From: Bacillota bacterium | GTDB lineage: Bacteria > Bacillota > Clostridia > DSM-8532 | DNA: 5,873 nucleotides | Reading direction: 5' to 3' | Assembly (NCBI GenBank): GCA_023446675.1 | Contig: JAEXPO010000272.1 | Coordinates: 1-5,873, forward strand | Part shown: positions 1 through 5,425 of the stretch, piece after piece | Layout of the letters: each line of letters opens with the position of its first letter | How positions within the stretch are numbered: the stretch's first letter is position 1 | Position numbers and translations under genes: made by a program | The notes under the pieces: generated by a model | What the model was told of the DNA's origin: nothing | Databases searched by the model: none | What the model saw: only the letters and a program-made list of their open reading frames with translations

Positions 1-1
1 G

Positions 2-517
2 CAGTATACCTTTCCTGTTATTATGCTGACGGCAAAGGTAGGGGACATGGATAAAATACAGGGCCTTACCATAGGCGCCGACGATTATATGACCAAGCCC
101 TTTAATCCCTTGGAGCTTGTTGCCAGGGTAAAGGCCCAGCTTCGCCGTTCCTCACGATACAATGGCCCGGGCAGCGGGGAAAGCCCCAGAGAAAATGATT
201 CGGTTATCGATTTCAACGGCCTTGTCATAAACAGGGATACACACCAGTGTACGCTTTTCGGAAAGATCCTCGCCCTGACACCCATTGAATTTTCCATCCT
301 ATGGCTGCTGTGTGAGAACAGGGGCCGGGTCATATCCTCTGAAGAGCTCTTTGAAAAGGTATGGGGAGAAAAATACCTGGATTCAAATAATACGGTTATG
401 GATCATATCCGGCGTATCCGTGAAAAAATGGGTGAGCCGGCCCGCAATCCAAGATTTATTAAAACGGTATGGGGAGTTGGCTATAAAATTGAAAACGGAT
501 TATCTTGTCCGGTTTAA
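2..517 (+). CDS. vanR: VanR-type response regulator, 3' part (5' end outside window)
   Basis: OmpR/PhoB-family response regulator of the VanRS two-component system, a cytoplasmic DNA-binding activator of glycopeptide-resistance genes. The open frame runs in from base 2 without a start, so the N-terminal part of the receiver domain, including the phospho-acceptor Asp, is missing. What remains is the end of the receiver (PVIMLTAK with the conserved Thr, GLTIGADDYMTKPFNPLEL with the conserved Lys of TKPF), a short polar linker (PGSGESPREN), and a complete winged-helix domain (LALTPIEFSILWLLCENRGRVIS, VMDHIRRIREKMG, IKTVWGVGYKIEN). The TIGADDY(I/M)TKPF.PLEL.ARVKAQLRR stretch and VWGVGYKIE end are characteristic of VanR proteins. 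The 3' end overlaps vanS by 41 bases. A generic OmpR-family regulator is the alternative, but the adjacent vanS and vanG make VanR very likely. Confidence 0.92.
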   Translation, partial: QYTFPVIMLTAKVGDMDKIQGLTIGADDYMTKPFNPLELVARVKAQLRRSSRYNGPGSGESPRENDSVIDFNGLVINRDTHQCTLFGKILALTPIEFSILWLLCENRGRVISSEELFEKVWGEKYLDSNNTVMDHIRRIREKMGEPARNPRFIKTVWGVGYKIENGLSCPV

Positions 518-1571
518 AAACAAGCTTATTTTACAAATTGCCCTTACGGTACTGGCAAGCGTTGTTGTCCTGCTCTTCATATGGTTTTTAATTGACGGTA
601 TTTTAAATGACATTTTAGCCAATACGGTATCCGGTATCAGCAGAAAGCTGTATTTATTTATAGTAAACCATAAGATTGAATCCCTTTTTGCTCTGTTTTC
701 CTCTATCATTGTTATTACTATCTATTTCACCGTCTCCCGTACCATTGGCTATTTCAACAGCATCATCCGCTCCATTGACAAGGTTTTCAGCCGGGATGAA
801 GGGCTTATAACCCTTCCGGGGGAATTTAAGGATATTGAAAATAAGCTTAACTCCATTAAATACGATGCTCTGAAAAACGAGCAGATTGCTAAAGAGGCCG
901 AACAGCGAAAAAACGATCTGGTGGTCTACCTGGCCCACGATCTCAAAACGCCCCTCACCTCTGTAATAGGCTATTTAAGCCTCTTGCGTGATGAGAAGGG
1001 GATATCGGAGGAGCTTAGGGAAAAGTATCTTTCTATATCTCTGGATAAGTCCCAGAGACTGGAGGATCTTATTAATGAGTTTTTTGAAATTACCCGCTTT
1101 AATTTGCAAAATATCCGTCTGGAAAACAAACGTATCAACCTTACGCATATGCTGGAGCAGATTGCAGAGGAGTTTTATCCCCTGCTTACCCCAAAAGAGC
1201 TTAAGCTGGAGCTTAAATCAGAGCCGGGGATTTTCATTTTCGGTGATCCGGACCGGCTTGCCCGTGTATTCGATAATCTTCTTCGTAACGCCATAAGCTA
1301 CAGCTACCCGGGAAGTATTATAACCCTTGCCGTCGCCAGAGAAAAAACCGGGGTGGCCATTCGTTTTCGCAACAAAGGGGATATCATTCCCGAACACCGT
1401 CTGGAGAGCATTTTCGAAAAGTTTTACCGTCTGGACGAATCACGCTCCTCCCAAACCGGAGGCGCAGGCCTCGGCCTGGCTATTGCAAGAGAGATTGTGG
1501 AGCTTCATAAGGGCTCCATAACCGCAAGCAGCAGCATGGCGTACACTGAATTTCTAATTCTGCTGCCTTAA
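477..1571 (+). CDS. vanS: VanS-type sensor histidine kinase
   Basis: Membrane sensor kinase partner of VanR, expected to phosphorylate it under glycopeptide stress. With a TTG start at 477 it has 364 residues (MAIKLKTDYLVRFKNKL...), close to the VanA-type VanS (about 384). Two membrane segments (about 17-39 and 69-87) flank a short outer loop of about 30 residues. A HAMP-like/coiled segment leads to the H box LAHDLKTPLTS with phospho-acceptor His154. The N box is DNLLRNA (Asn271), the G1 region is FRNKGDIIPEHRL, with Asn in place of the usual Asp as in VanS, and the F/G2 boxes are FEKFYRLDESRSS and GGAGLGLAIA (329-337). The start was chosen because VanS proteins begin (M)VIKLK in a frame overlapping the VanR end VGYKIE, and the same arrangement occurs here. 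No ATG in the frame gives a sensible protein; one at 285 would read deep into vanR. TTG at 489, 12 bases after GGGGAG, is the alternative start. Confidence 0.93.
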   Translation: MAIKLKTDYLVRFKNKLILQIALTVLASVVVLLFIWFLIDGILNDILANTVSGISRKLYLFIVNHKIESLFALFSSIIVITIYFTVSRTIGYFNSIIRSIDKVFSRDEGLITLPGEFKDIENKLNSIKYDALKNEQIAKEAEQRKNDLVVYLAHDLKTPLTSVIGYLSLLRDEKGISEELREKYLSISLDKSQRLEDLINEFFEITRFNLQNIRLENKRINLTHMLEQIAEEFYPLLTPKELKLELKSEPGIFIFGDPDRLARVFDNLLRNAISYSYPGSIITLAVAREKTGVAIRFRNKGDIIPEHRLESIFEKFYRLDESRSSQTGGAGLGLAIAREIVELHKGSITASSSMAYTEFLILLP

Positions 1572-1599
1572 AGGCGCAAGTCCATGTCTTCCGCTTTTT
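1570..1599 (+). terminator. probable Rho-independent terminator after vanRS
   Basis: An imperfect stem begins at the vanS stop codon: AAAGGCGCAAG (1570-1580) pairs with CTTCCGCTTTT (1588-1598). It has ten pairs including one G-U, a single C/C mismatch, and the 7-base loop TCCATGT. The 3' arm runs into five T residues (1595-1599). The U-run forms part of the stem base, so strength is probably moderate. It fits separation of the vanRS transcript from the vanG operon. Found by eye; no folding energy was calculated. Confidence 0.5.
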
Positions 1600-1635
1600 A
1601 ACAATCTTAAGAAAATAAGAAATAATTAAGAATTT
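1598..1635 (+). promoter_or_regulatory. candidate VanR-P binding region (TAAGAA-like repeats)
   Basis: An AT-rich block contains four related short repeats on the same strand: TTAACAA (1598), TTAAGAA (1607), ATAAGAA (1615) and TTAAGAA (1626). OmpR-type regulators bind direct repeats, and TAAGAAAT at 1616-1623 fits the core of the VanR box described for the vanA cluster (TANGAAAT, from memory). It lies upstream of the TATACT -10, where an activator would sit. The exact half-site spacing (9, 8 and 11 bases) is irregular, so this is an inferred operator region, not a proven one. Confidence 0.45.
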
Positions 1636-1650
1636 CATAATAAAAAAGTT

Positions 1651-1686
1651 CCATCTTCTTTATTTTCTCTCGCTATACTAAGATTC
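1651..1686 (+). promoter_or_regulatory. promoter of the vanG-vanXY-vanT operon
   Basis: TATACT at 1674-1679 is a good -10 hexamer. At 17 bases upstream the sequence is CCATCT (1651-1656), a poor -35, as expected of an activator-dependent promoter. Transcription would start near 1686, giving a leader of about 90 bases. The candidate VanR repeats lie just upstream. Position and context support it; the start site itself is inferred. Confidence 0.55.
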
Positions 1687-1687
1687 A

Positions 1688-1743
1688 GAGATTCAAAGTT
1701 CGTTTCCGCCTGAACGGAATGAGGAAGCATCATTTAGAATCTC
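1688..1743 (+). other. possible two-stem leader structure upstream of vanG
   Basis: In the inferred 5' leader, GAGATTC (1688-1694) is exactly complementary to GAATCTC (1737-1743). Inside this 7-bp outer stem lies a hairpin TTCCG (1704-1708)/CGGAA (1715-1719) with loop CCTGAA. There is no T-box sequence and no U-run, so it is not a recognisable riboswitch or attenuator. It could affect mRNA stability or access to the start region, or it may be chance. Confidence 0.3.
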
Positions 1744-1772
1744 AACCGGCAGTAAGCAAGAGGAGAGTATAA
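1719..1772 (+). CDS. possible 17-codon leader peptide before vanG
   Basis: ATG at 1719 opens a frame for MRKHHLESQPAVSKRRV that stops at TAA 1770-1772, two bases before the vanG ATG. It spans the vanG ribosome-binding site, so its translation could couple to vanG. It has no convincing ribosome-binding site of its own and its start lies at the edge of a small hairpin. The peptide is basic, with no run of regulatory codons. It may be fortuitous. Confidence 0.15.
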   Translation: MRKHHLESQPAVSKRRV

Positions 1773-1774
1773 AG

Positions 1775-2845
1775 ATGTCCAGAACAAAAATTATCGTCCT
1801 TTTTGGAGGCGTTTCCAACGAATACGCGGTATCTCTTAAATCTGCGGCTTCGGTAGTTGAAAATCTTGATCCAAATCGTTACGAGGTTTTAAAGGTAGGC
1901 ATTACCCGTGACGGAAGATGGCTTTACTATACAGGTTCAACTGAGGCTATGAGACAGGATCTCTGGCATTCAAGCTCTGCCTGTATACCTGCTCTTCTCG
2001 CTCCATGGCGGGGAACAAAGGCCTTGTTTCTTATAAAGGACGGGTGCTATACCACCCTGGAGGCGGACCTGGTGTTTCCCGTATTACACGGTAAAAACGG
2101 GGAAGACGGTACGGTCCAGGGGCTTCTGGAGCTGTCCGGCATGCCCTACGTAGGGTGCGGCACCCTTGCATCCGCTCTTTGTATGGACAAGGCGGTGGCT
2201 CATGCCCTTGTAAAGGGGGAGGGCATTGAGGTTCCTCAATCCTTCGTGCTTCGTCAGGGAGAAGCTGTCGATACAGTGAAGACAAAGGCCCTGGGGTTGG
2301 GTTATCCGCTTTTTGTAAAACCAGCCTGCTCGGGTTCTTCCATTGGAATTACCAAAGCAGGATCCGAGCAGGATCTTTTAGCTGCAATTGAACTTGCCTT
2401 TGCCCATGATGCAAAGGTTGTGGTTGAAAAAGCCGTGGACGGTTTTGAGGTGGGCTGCGCCGTAATGGGCGGGGATGAGCCTGTCATCGGTGCCGTGGAT
2501 GAAATTGAGCTTGAAGGGGATTTCTTTAACTTTGAGGAAAAATACTCTCTGGCTCATTCCAAAATTCACACACCTGCACGGATCAGTGGAAATGAAGCCG
2601 AAAAAATCCGCGAAACAGCCAGAAAAATTTACAGGCTGCTGGGGCTTAAGGGCCTTGCACGGGTGGATCTTTTTTATACACAGGACGGGCAAATTCTTTT
2701 TAACGAGGTAAACACGCTTCCGGGCTTTACGGAAAAAAGCCGCTACCCACGCATGTTCAGCGCAGTGGGCTTATCCTACGGTGAGCTTCTGGACAAGCTC
2801 GTTGCCTTCACTTTGGAGGATTGGGCGACAAAGAAAACGCAATGA
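1775..2845 (+). CDS. vanG: D-alanine--D-serine ligase, VanG type
   Basis: ATP-grasp ligase of the Ddl/Van family, 356 residues (VanG about 349), cytoplasmic. It makes the D-Ala-D-Ser dipeptide that replaces D-Ala-D-Ala in peptidoglycan precursors. Visible motifs: FGGVSNEYAVSL with Glu16; LVFPVLHGKNGEDGTVQG (His105); CGTLASALCMDK; the ATP-binding YPLFVKPACSGSS; the omega-loop EEKYSLAHSKIHTPARI (EKY at 255-257); ARVDLFY; and NEVNTLPGFTEKSRYP at the metal site. EKYxL followed by a PARI-like end is the D-Ser (VanC/E/G) form and not the D-Lac form. Asp242 and Phe251 in VDEIELEGDFF correspond to the Asp243/Phe252 pair I recall as D-Ser determinants in VanG. The start has AGGAG at 1761-1765, nine bases ahead. 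It is the first gene of the effector operon. A housekeeping Ddl is unlikely given the motifs and neighbours. Confidence 0.93.
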   Translation: MSRTKIIVLFGGVSNEYAVSLKSAASVVENLDPNRYEVLKVGITRDGRWLYYTGSTEAMRQDLWHSSSACIPALLAPWRGTKALFLIKDGCYTTLEADLVFPVLHGKNGEDGTVQGLLELSGMPYVGCGTLASALCMDKAVAHALVKGEGIEVPQSFVLRQGEAVDTVKTKALGLGYPLFVKPACSGSSIGITKAGSEQDLLAAIELAFAHDAKVVVEKAVDGFEVGCAVMGGDEPVIGAVDEIELEGDFFNFEEKYSLAHSKIHTPARISGNEAEKIRETARKIYRLLGLKGLARVDLFYTQDGQILFNEVNTLPGFTEKSRYPRMFSAVGLSYGELLDKLVAFTLEDWATKKTQ

Positions 2846-2881
2846 ATTAAAAATAAACAAGTGAATTAAAAAGCAACAAGT
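2843..2881 (+). repeat. 19-bp tandem repeat after vanG
   Basis: Two adjacent copies read TGAATTAAAAATAAACAAG (2843-2861) and TGAATTAAAAAGCAACAAG (2862-2880), with 17 of 19 positions identical. The first copy begins exactly at the vanG stop codon TGA. A recent local duplication is the simplest explanation. The rest of the 122-base gap to vanXY (2846-2967) is A-rich, with no clear promoter or terminator. Confidence 0.8.
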
Positions 2882-2967
2882 AAAAGAGAATCAAATAAAT
2901 AGAAGAAATGGAAAATAAGCTAAAAAGAAAGTATGAAAAAATGATAGATGAAAGGCGAGGTAAGTTT

Positions 2968-3747
2968 ATGGATAAATACAATTGCATCAATCTGGATAAA
3001 AACGCACTCCACGACGGCTGTCTTGTTCTGGTAAACAGGCACAGCCCGCTTCGTCCTGAGGGAAGAGATTATGAAAGCGGTCTTACAGCACGCCGCGGGC
3101 TGCTGCTTGAGAAAACCTGCATGCAGAACCTAACCGCTTTAATTGAGGATATAAGGGCTACGGATAAAATAACCGGAGTCAGCGGGTTCAGAAGCAGGCA
3201 GGAGCAGGAAAAGCTTTACAATGATTCATTGGCGGAAAACGGCGAGCTCTTTACTTCACGCTATGTGGCCCGACCCGGACAGAGCGAGCATGAAACCGGT
3301 CTGGCGGTGGATCTGGCGGTCGCGGGAGGCAACGGGGATTTTATAAGGCCCTCCTTTCCCAACGAAGGAGTGGGCAAAAGCTTCAGGCGGCTTGCAGCCC
3401 GTTATGGCTTTATAGAGCGTTATAAAGAGGGTAAGGAGCATATTACGGGCATAGCCGCCGAGCCCTGGCATTTCAGGTATGTGGGCTATCCCCACGCCGC
3501 GCTGATGGACAGCATGGGGCTATGCCTTGAGGAATACACCGAATATCTGCGCTGGCATCCCTTTGAAGGCAAGCACCTCTTTCATGAAATGGGTGAAATT
3601 CTGGCAGAAATTTATTATACTCCCGCATATGCTTCAACCACTACGGTTCCGGTATTAAAGGATGCCTCCTATCAGGTTTCAGGCAATAATCTGGACGGTT
3701 TTGTCATTACGGTGTTCCATACAAGAAGGAGTGAAAAGGGTGCATGA
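2968..3747 (+). CDS. vanXY: VanXY-type D,D-dipeptidase/D,D-carboxypeptidase
   Basis: Zinc peptidase of the VanY/VanX (M15) superfamily, 259 residues. It is expected to hydrolyse D-Ala-D-Ala and to trim terminal D-Ala from UDP-muramyl-pentapeptide, clearing vancomycin-sensitive precursors. Visible: SGFRSRQEQEKLY (Arg75 in the substrate pocket region), SEHETGLAVD giving zinc ligands His108 and Asp115, and EPWHFRYVG with catalytic Glu165 and zinc ligand His168. There is no signal peptide or membrane segment, so it is cytoplasmic, as for VanXY and unlike VanY. A C-terminal extension of about 60 residues (ILAEIYYTPAYAS... VSGNNLDGFVITVFH) makes it longer than VanXY-C (about 190) but similar to VanXY-G (about 254). 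ATG 2968 was chosen for GAGG at 2957-2960, seven bases ahead; an in-frame ATG at 2908 would add 20 lysine-rich residues without a good ribosome site. Its 3' end overlaps the racemase gene. A VanY-only activity cannot be excluded. Confidence 0.88.
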   Translation: MDKYNCINLDKNALHDGCLVLVNRHSPLRPEGRDYESGLTARRGLLLEKTCMQNLTALIEDIRATDKITGVSGFRSRQEQEKLYNDSLAENGELFTSRYVARPGQSEHETGLAVDLAVAGGNGDFIRPSFPNEGVGKSFRRLAARYGFIERYKEGKEHITGIAAEPWHFRYVGYPHAALMDSMGLCLEEYTEYLRWHPFEGKHLFHEMGEILAEIYYTPAYASTTTVPVLKDASYQVSGNNLDGFVITVFHTRRSEKGA

Positions 3748-4940
3748 GCACAACGGCAGAAAAGCTCTACTTTACAGACACTCCCATAGCTGGAGGCAGA
3801 AGAGCCTGGATTGATGTACGACTGGATCATATCGTCCATAATGCCGGCTTGCTTAAAAGCCTGCTGCCTGAAAAAACAGGCATTATGGCAGTACTCAAGG
3901 CGGACGCCTATGGCCACGGTGCCGCTCAAACCGGACTGGCTCTTGAAAAGCATGGAGTGTCTCACTTTGCTGTTGCAGATCTGGGAGAAGCCCTGGCACT
4001 AAGAACAAGCGGCGTAAAGGGAGAAATTGTGATACTGGGAGCAACACCTGTGACCGAGTACGATCTCCTTATAAGGCATAACTTATCCCAAAGCCTTATA
4101 GGGGAAGACTACGCTCGTGAGCTGGCCCGGATTCTGTCTCTCCATACCCGCCGTGCCGGGAGAAAATTGAAGGTTCATGTTAAGCTGGATACAGGAATGG
4201 GAAGATTGGGCGAGCCCTGGCACAAAAGGGATGCCCTTCGTTCCATTTATGCCTGGGATTGCTTTTCAGTGCAGGGCACCTTCAGCCACCTTTCCTCGTC
4301 AGACGGCCTGTCGGAGGAAGACAGGGATTATACTCTAAGCCAAATTAAACGCTTTTTTGATACCACGGCTTTTTTGAAAGCCTCCGGTGTGGAAACAGGC
4401 CCCTTGCATCTTCAAAGCAGCTACGGTATCTTAAATTATCCGGGGCTTCCCTGCGGGTTTGCCCGGCCCGGAATAGCTCTCTACGGCAATCTTTCCGATA
4501 AAAGCTCCAGCCCCTCACGGGCAGCCTTTTTAAAGCCCGCCCTGTCACTTTCAGCCAGAGTGGTACAGGTAAAGCCTATGGAAAAGGGTATGCCTGTGGG
4601 CTATGGCAGGCGCTTTTCCATGCCTGTCAACGGAAAAATGGCCATTATTGCCATGGGCTATGCCGACGGTCTGCCCAGAAGCCTATCGGACAGGGGCGGC
4701 GAAGTGCTTATTCGTGGACAGAGAGCGCCCATCGCCGGGCGTATCTGCATGGATTACTTTATGGCCGATGTCTCACACATTAACGGAGTAATGGCGGGCG
4801 ACAGAGCTACTTTAATAGGCCGGGACGGGGATGAGGCGATACAGGCCGAGGAGCTGGCTCAAAAGTGCGGAACCATTACCAATGAATTGTTTAGCCGTTT
4901 GGGCTCAAGGCTTGAGAAAAGATATTCCAACTTTTCATGA
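3744..4940 (+). CDS. vanT: VanT-like serine/alanine racemase, soluble, no membrane domain
   Basis: PLP-dependent fold-type III racemase, 398 residues, expected to make D-Ser (and perhaps D-Ala) for VanG. The PLP-binding lysine is Lys52 in MAVLKADAYGHG. KLDTGMGRLG carries Lys147 and Arg154, spaced like Lys129/Arg136 of Geobacillus Alr. The second catalytic base is Tyr287 in VGYGRRF, followed by GYADGLPR and GRICMD. HLQSSYGILNYPGL and TITNELFSRLGSRLEKRY resemble VanT more than housekeeping Alr, which has Tyr (TISYR) near the end. VanT proteins of E. gallinarum and vanG clusters are about 700 residues with an N-terminal membrane domain; here only some 20 residues precede the racemase domain, so that part is absent, as in the split vanTr genes. 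ATGA overlaps the vanXY stop; GAAGGAG lies at 3725-3731. A duplicated alanine racemase recruited to the operon is the alternative. Confidence 0.85.
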   Translation: MSTTAEKLYFTDTPIAGGRRAWIDVRLDHIVHNAGLLKSLLPEKTGIMAVLKADAYGHGAAQTGLALEKHGVSHFAVADLGEALALRTSGVKGEIVILGATPVTEYDLLIRHNLSQSLIGEDYARELARILSLHTRRAGRKLKVHVKLDTGMGRLGEPWHKRDALRSIYAWDCFSVQGTFSHLSSSDGLSEEDRDYTLSQIKRFFDTTAFLKASGVETGPLHLQSSYGILNYPGLPCGFARPGIALYGNLSDKSSSPSRAAFLKPALSLSARVVQVKPMEKGMPVGYGRRFSMPVNGKMAIIAMGYADGLPRSLSDRGGEVLIRGQRAPIAGRICMDYFMADVSHINGVMAGDRATLIGRDGDEAIQAEELAQKCGTITNELFSRLGSRLEKRYSNFS

Positions 4941-4967
4941 TGTTTTATTTGTATTATAATGAATAAT
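4932..4967 (+). promoter_or_regulatory. promoter for the GntR regulator operon
   Basis: TATAAT at 4955-4960 is a perfect -10. TTTTCA at 4932-4937 lies 17 bases upstream and matches 4 of 6 positions of TTGACA. Transcription would start near 4967, inside the palindrome described separately, and yield a leader of about 64 bases. The -35 lies in the last codons of the racemase gene. No terminator is visible between the two genes, so read-through from the van operon is possible. Confidence 0.6.
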
Positions 4968-4972
4968 ACAAA
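4948..4972 (+). promoter_or_regulatory. palindromic candidate operator of the GntR regulator
   Basis: TTTGTATTAT (4948-4957) and ATAATACAAA (4963-4972) form a perfect 10-bp inverted repeat around the 5-base centre AATGA. GTAT...ATAC arms fit operators of dimeric GntR-family regulators. The repeat covers the -10 box and the inferred start site, so binding would block the promoter of the GntR gene next door. It is unlikely to be a terminator: the stem has one G-C pair per arm and no T-run follows. Confidence 0.6.
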
Positions 4973-4974
4973 CA

Positions 4975-5005
4975 GGATTTCGCAGTAAAAAAAAAGGCGG
5001 AATCC
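4975..5005 (+). other. 5' UTR hairpin upstream of the GntR gene
   Basis: GGATTTCGC (4975-4983) pairs with GCGGAATCC (4997-5005) over nine positions, one of them G-U in RNA. The 13-base loop is mostly A (AGTA followed by a run of A). It sits between the inferred transcription start and the ribosome-binding site GTGAGG (5018-5023). With no U-run after it, it is more likely an mRNA leader structure than a terminator. Confidence 0.4.
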
Positions 5006-5030
5006 AATAGACATGATGTGAGGTTTTGGA

Positions 5031-5423
5031 ATGATTCTTAATATGGATATGACAAGCGCTGTGCCCATTTATGTACAGCTTCGCAATCAAATTGTCATGG
5101 GGATAGGAAGAGGCGAGCTGGTAAAAGGCCAGGGGCTTCCCACCGTACGTCAGATGGCCCAGGAGCTGGGTGTGAATATGATGACGGTAACAAAAGCCTA
5201 TACCCTTCTTCGCAATGAGGGCTTTATCGAAATCGATCGCCGTCACGGTGCGAAAATCAGTCCTGTCACCCAGCCTGATGCTAAATTCAGAGAAAAATTG
5301 GAAAAGGAATTGGAGCTGCTAATCGCCGAATCTCAGATTAAAGGAATTCCGGGTGCAGATTTCACACAGCTGTGCGAAAAGCTTTATAAAAGCATGAACG
5401 GTTTTCAACCGGCGGAGGGCTGA
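5031..5423 (+). CDS. GntR-family transcriptional regulator, YtrA type
   Basis: Small cytoplasmic DNA-binding regulator of 130 residues. The N-terminal winged helix-turn-helix spans about residues 8-80: PIYVQLRNQIVMGIGRGEL, LPTVRQMAQELGVNMMTVTKAYTLLRNEGFIEIDRRHGAKI, a typical GntR signature. Only about 50 residues follow, without an effector-binding domain, which defines the YtrA subfamily; such proteins usually repress their own operon of membrane or transport genes. TGAGG at 5019-5023 lies seven bases before the ATG. The upstream palindrome over its -10 box suggests autorepression. The next gene starts two bases after its stop, so the two form an operon. Regulation of the van genes is not indicated. 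Confidence 0.9.
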   Translation: MILNMDMTSAVPIYVQLRNQIVMGIGRGELVKGQGLPTVRQMAQELGVNMMTVTKAYTLLRNEGFIEIDRRHGAKISPVTQPDAKFREKLEKELELLIAESQIKGIPGADFTQLCEKLYKSMNGFQPAEG

Positions 5424-5425
5424 GG

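Noticed and set aside
285..476. N-terminal extension of vanS from ATG 285
   Set aside because: This stretch is the alternate frame of the vanR winged-helix domain and does not resemble a kinase N-terminus.
1681..1696. Tandem AGATTCAG/AGATTCAA repeat near the inferred start site
   Set aside because: Only 8 bp per unit at a position downstream of the -10; too short to call an operator without comparative support.
1680..1774. T-box or other amino-acid riboswitch in the vanG leader
   Set aside because: No T-box consensus or specifier-loop architecture and no terminator/antiterminator pair; the leader is too short.
2378..2692. Antisense reading frame of 104 codons opposite vanG
   Set aside because: No ribosome-binding site or recognisable motifs, and it lies wholly opposite a well-supported gene; a shadow frame.
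2908..2967. Earlier ATG for vanXY, adding 20 residues
   Set aside because: The added part is low-complexity and lysine-rich with no good ribosome site; ATG 2968 has GAGG at proper spacing.
4948..4972. Palindrome as terminator of the van operon
   Set aside because: Stem is almost all A-T and is not followed by a T-run; it overlaps a consensus -10, so an operator is the better reading.
4935..5246. Minus-strand frame of 103 codons across the GntR promoter and gene
   Set aside because: It runs opposite the conserved GntR DNA-binding domain and the operator, with no family resemblance.
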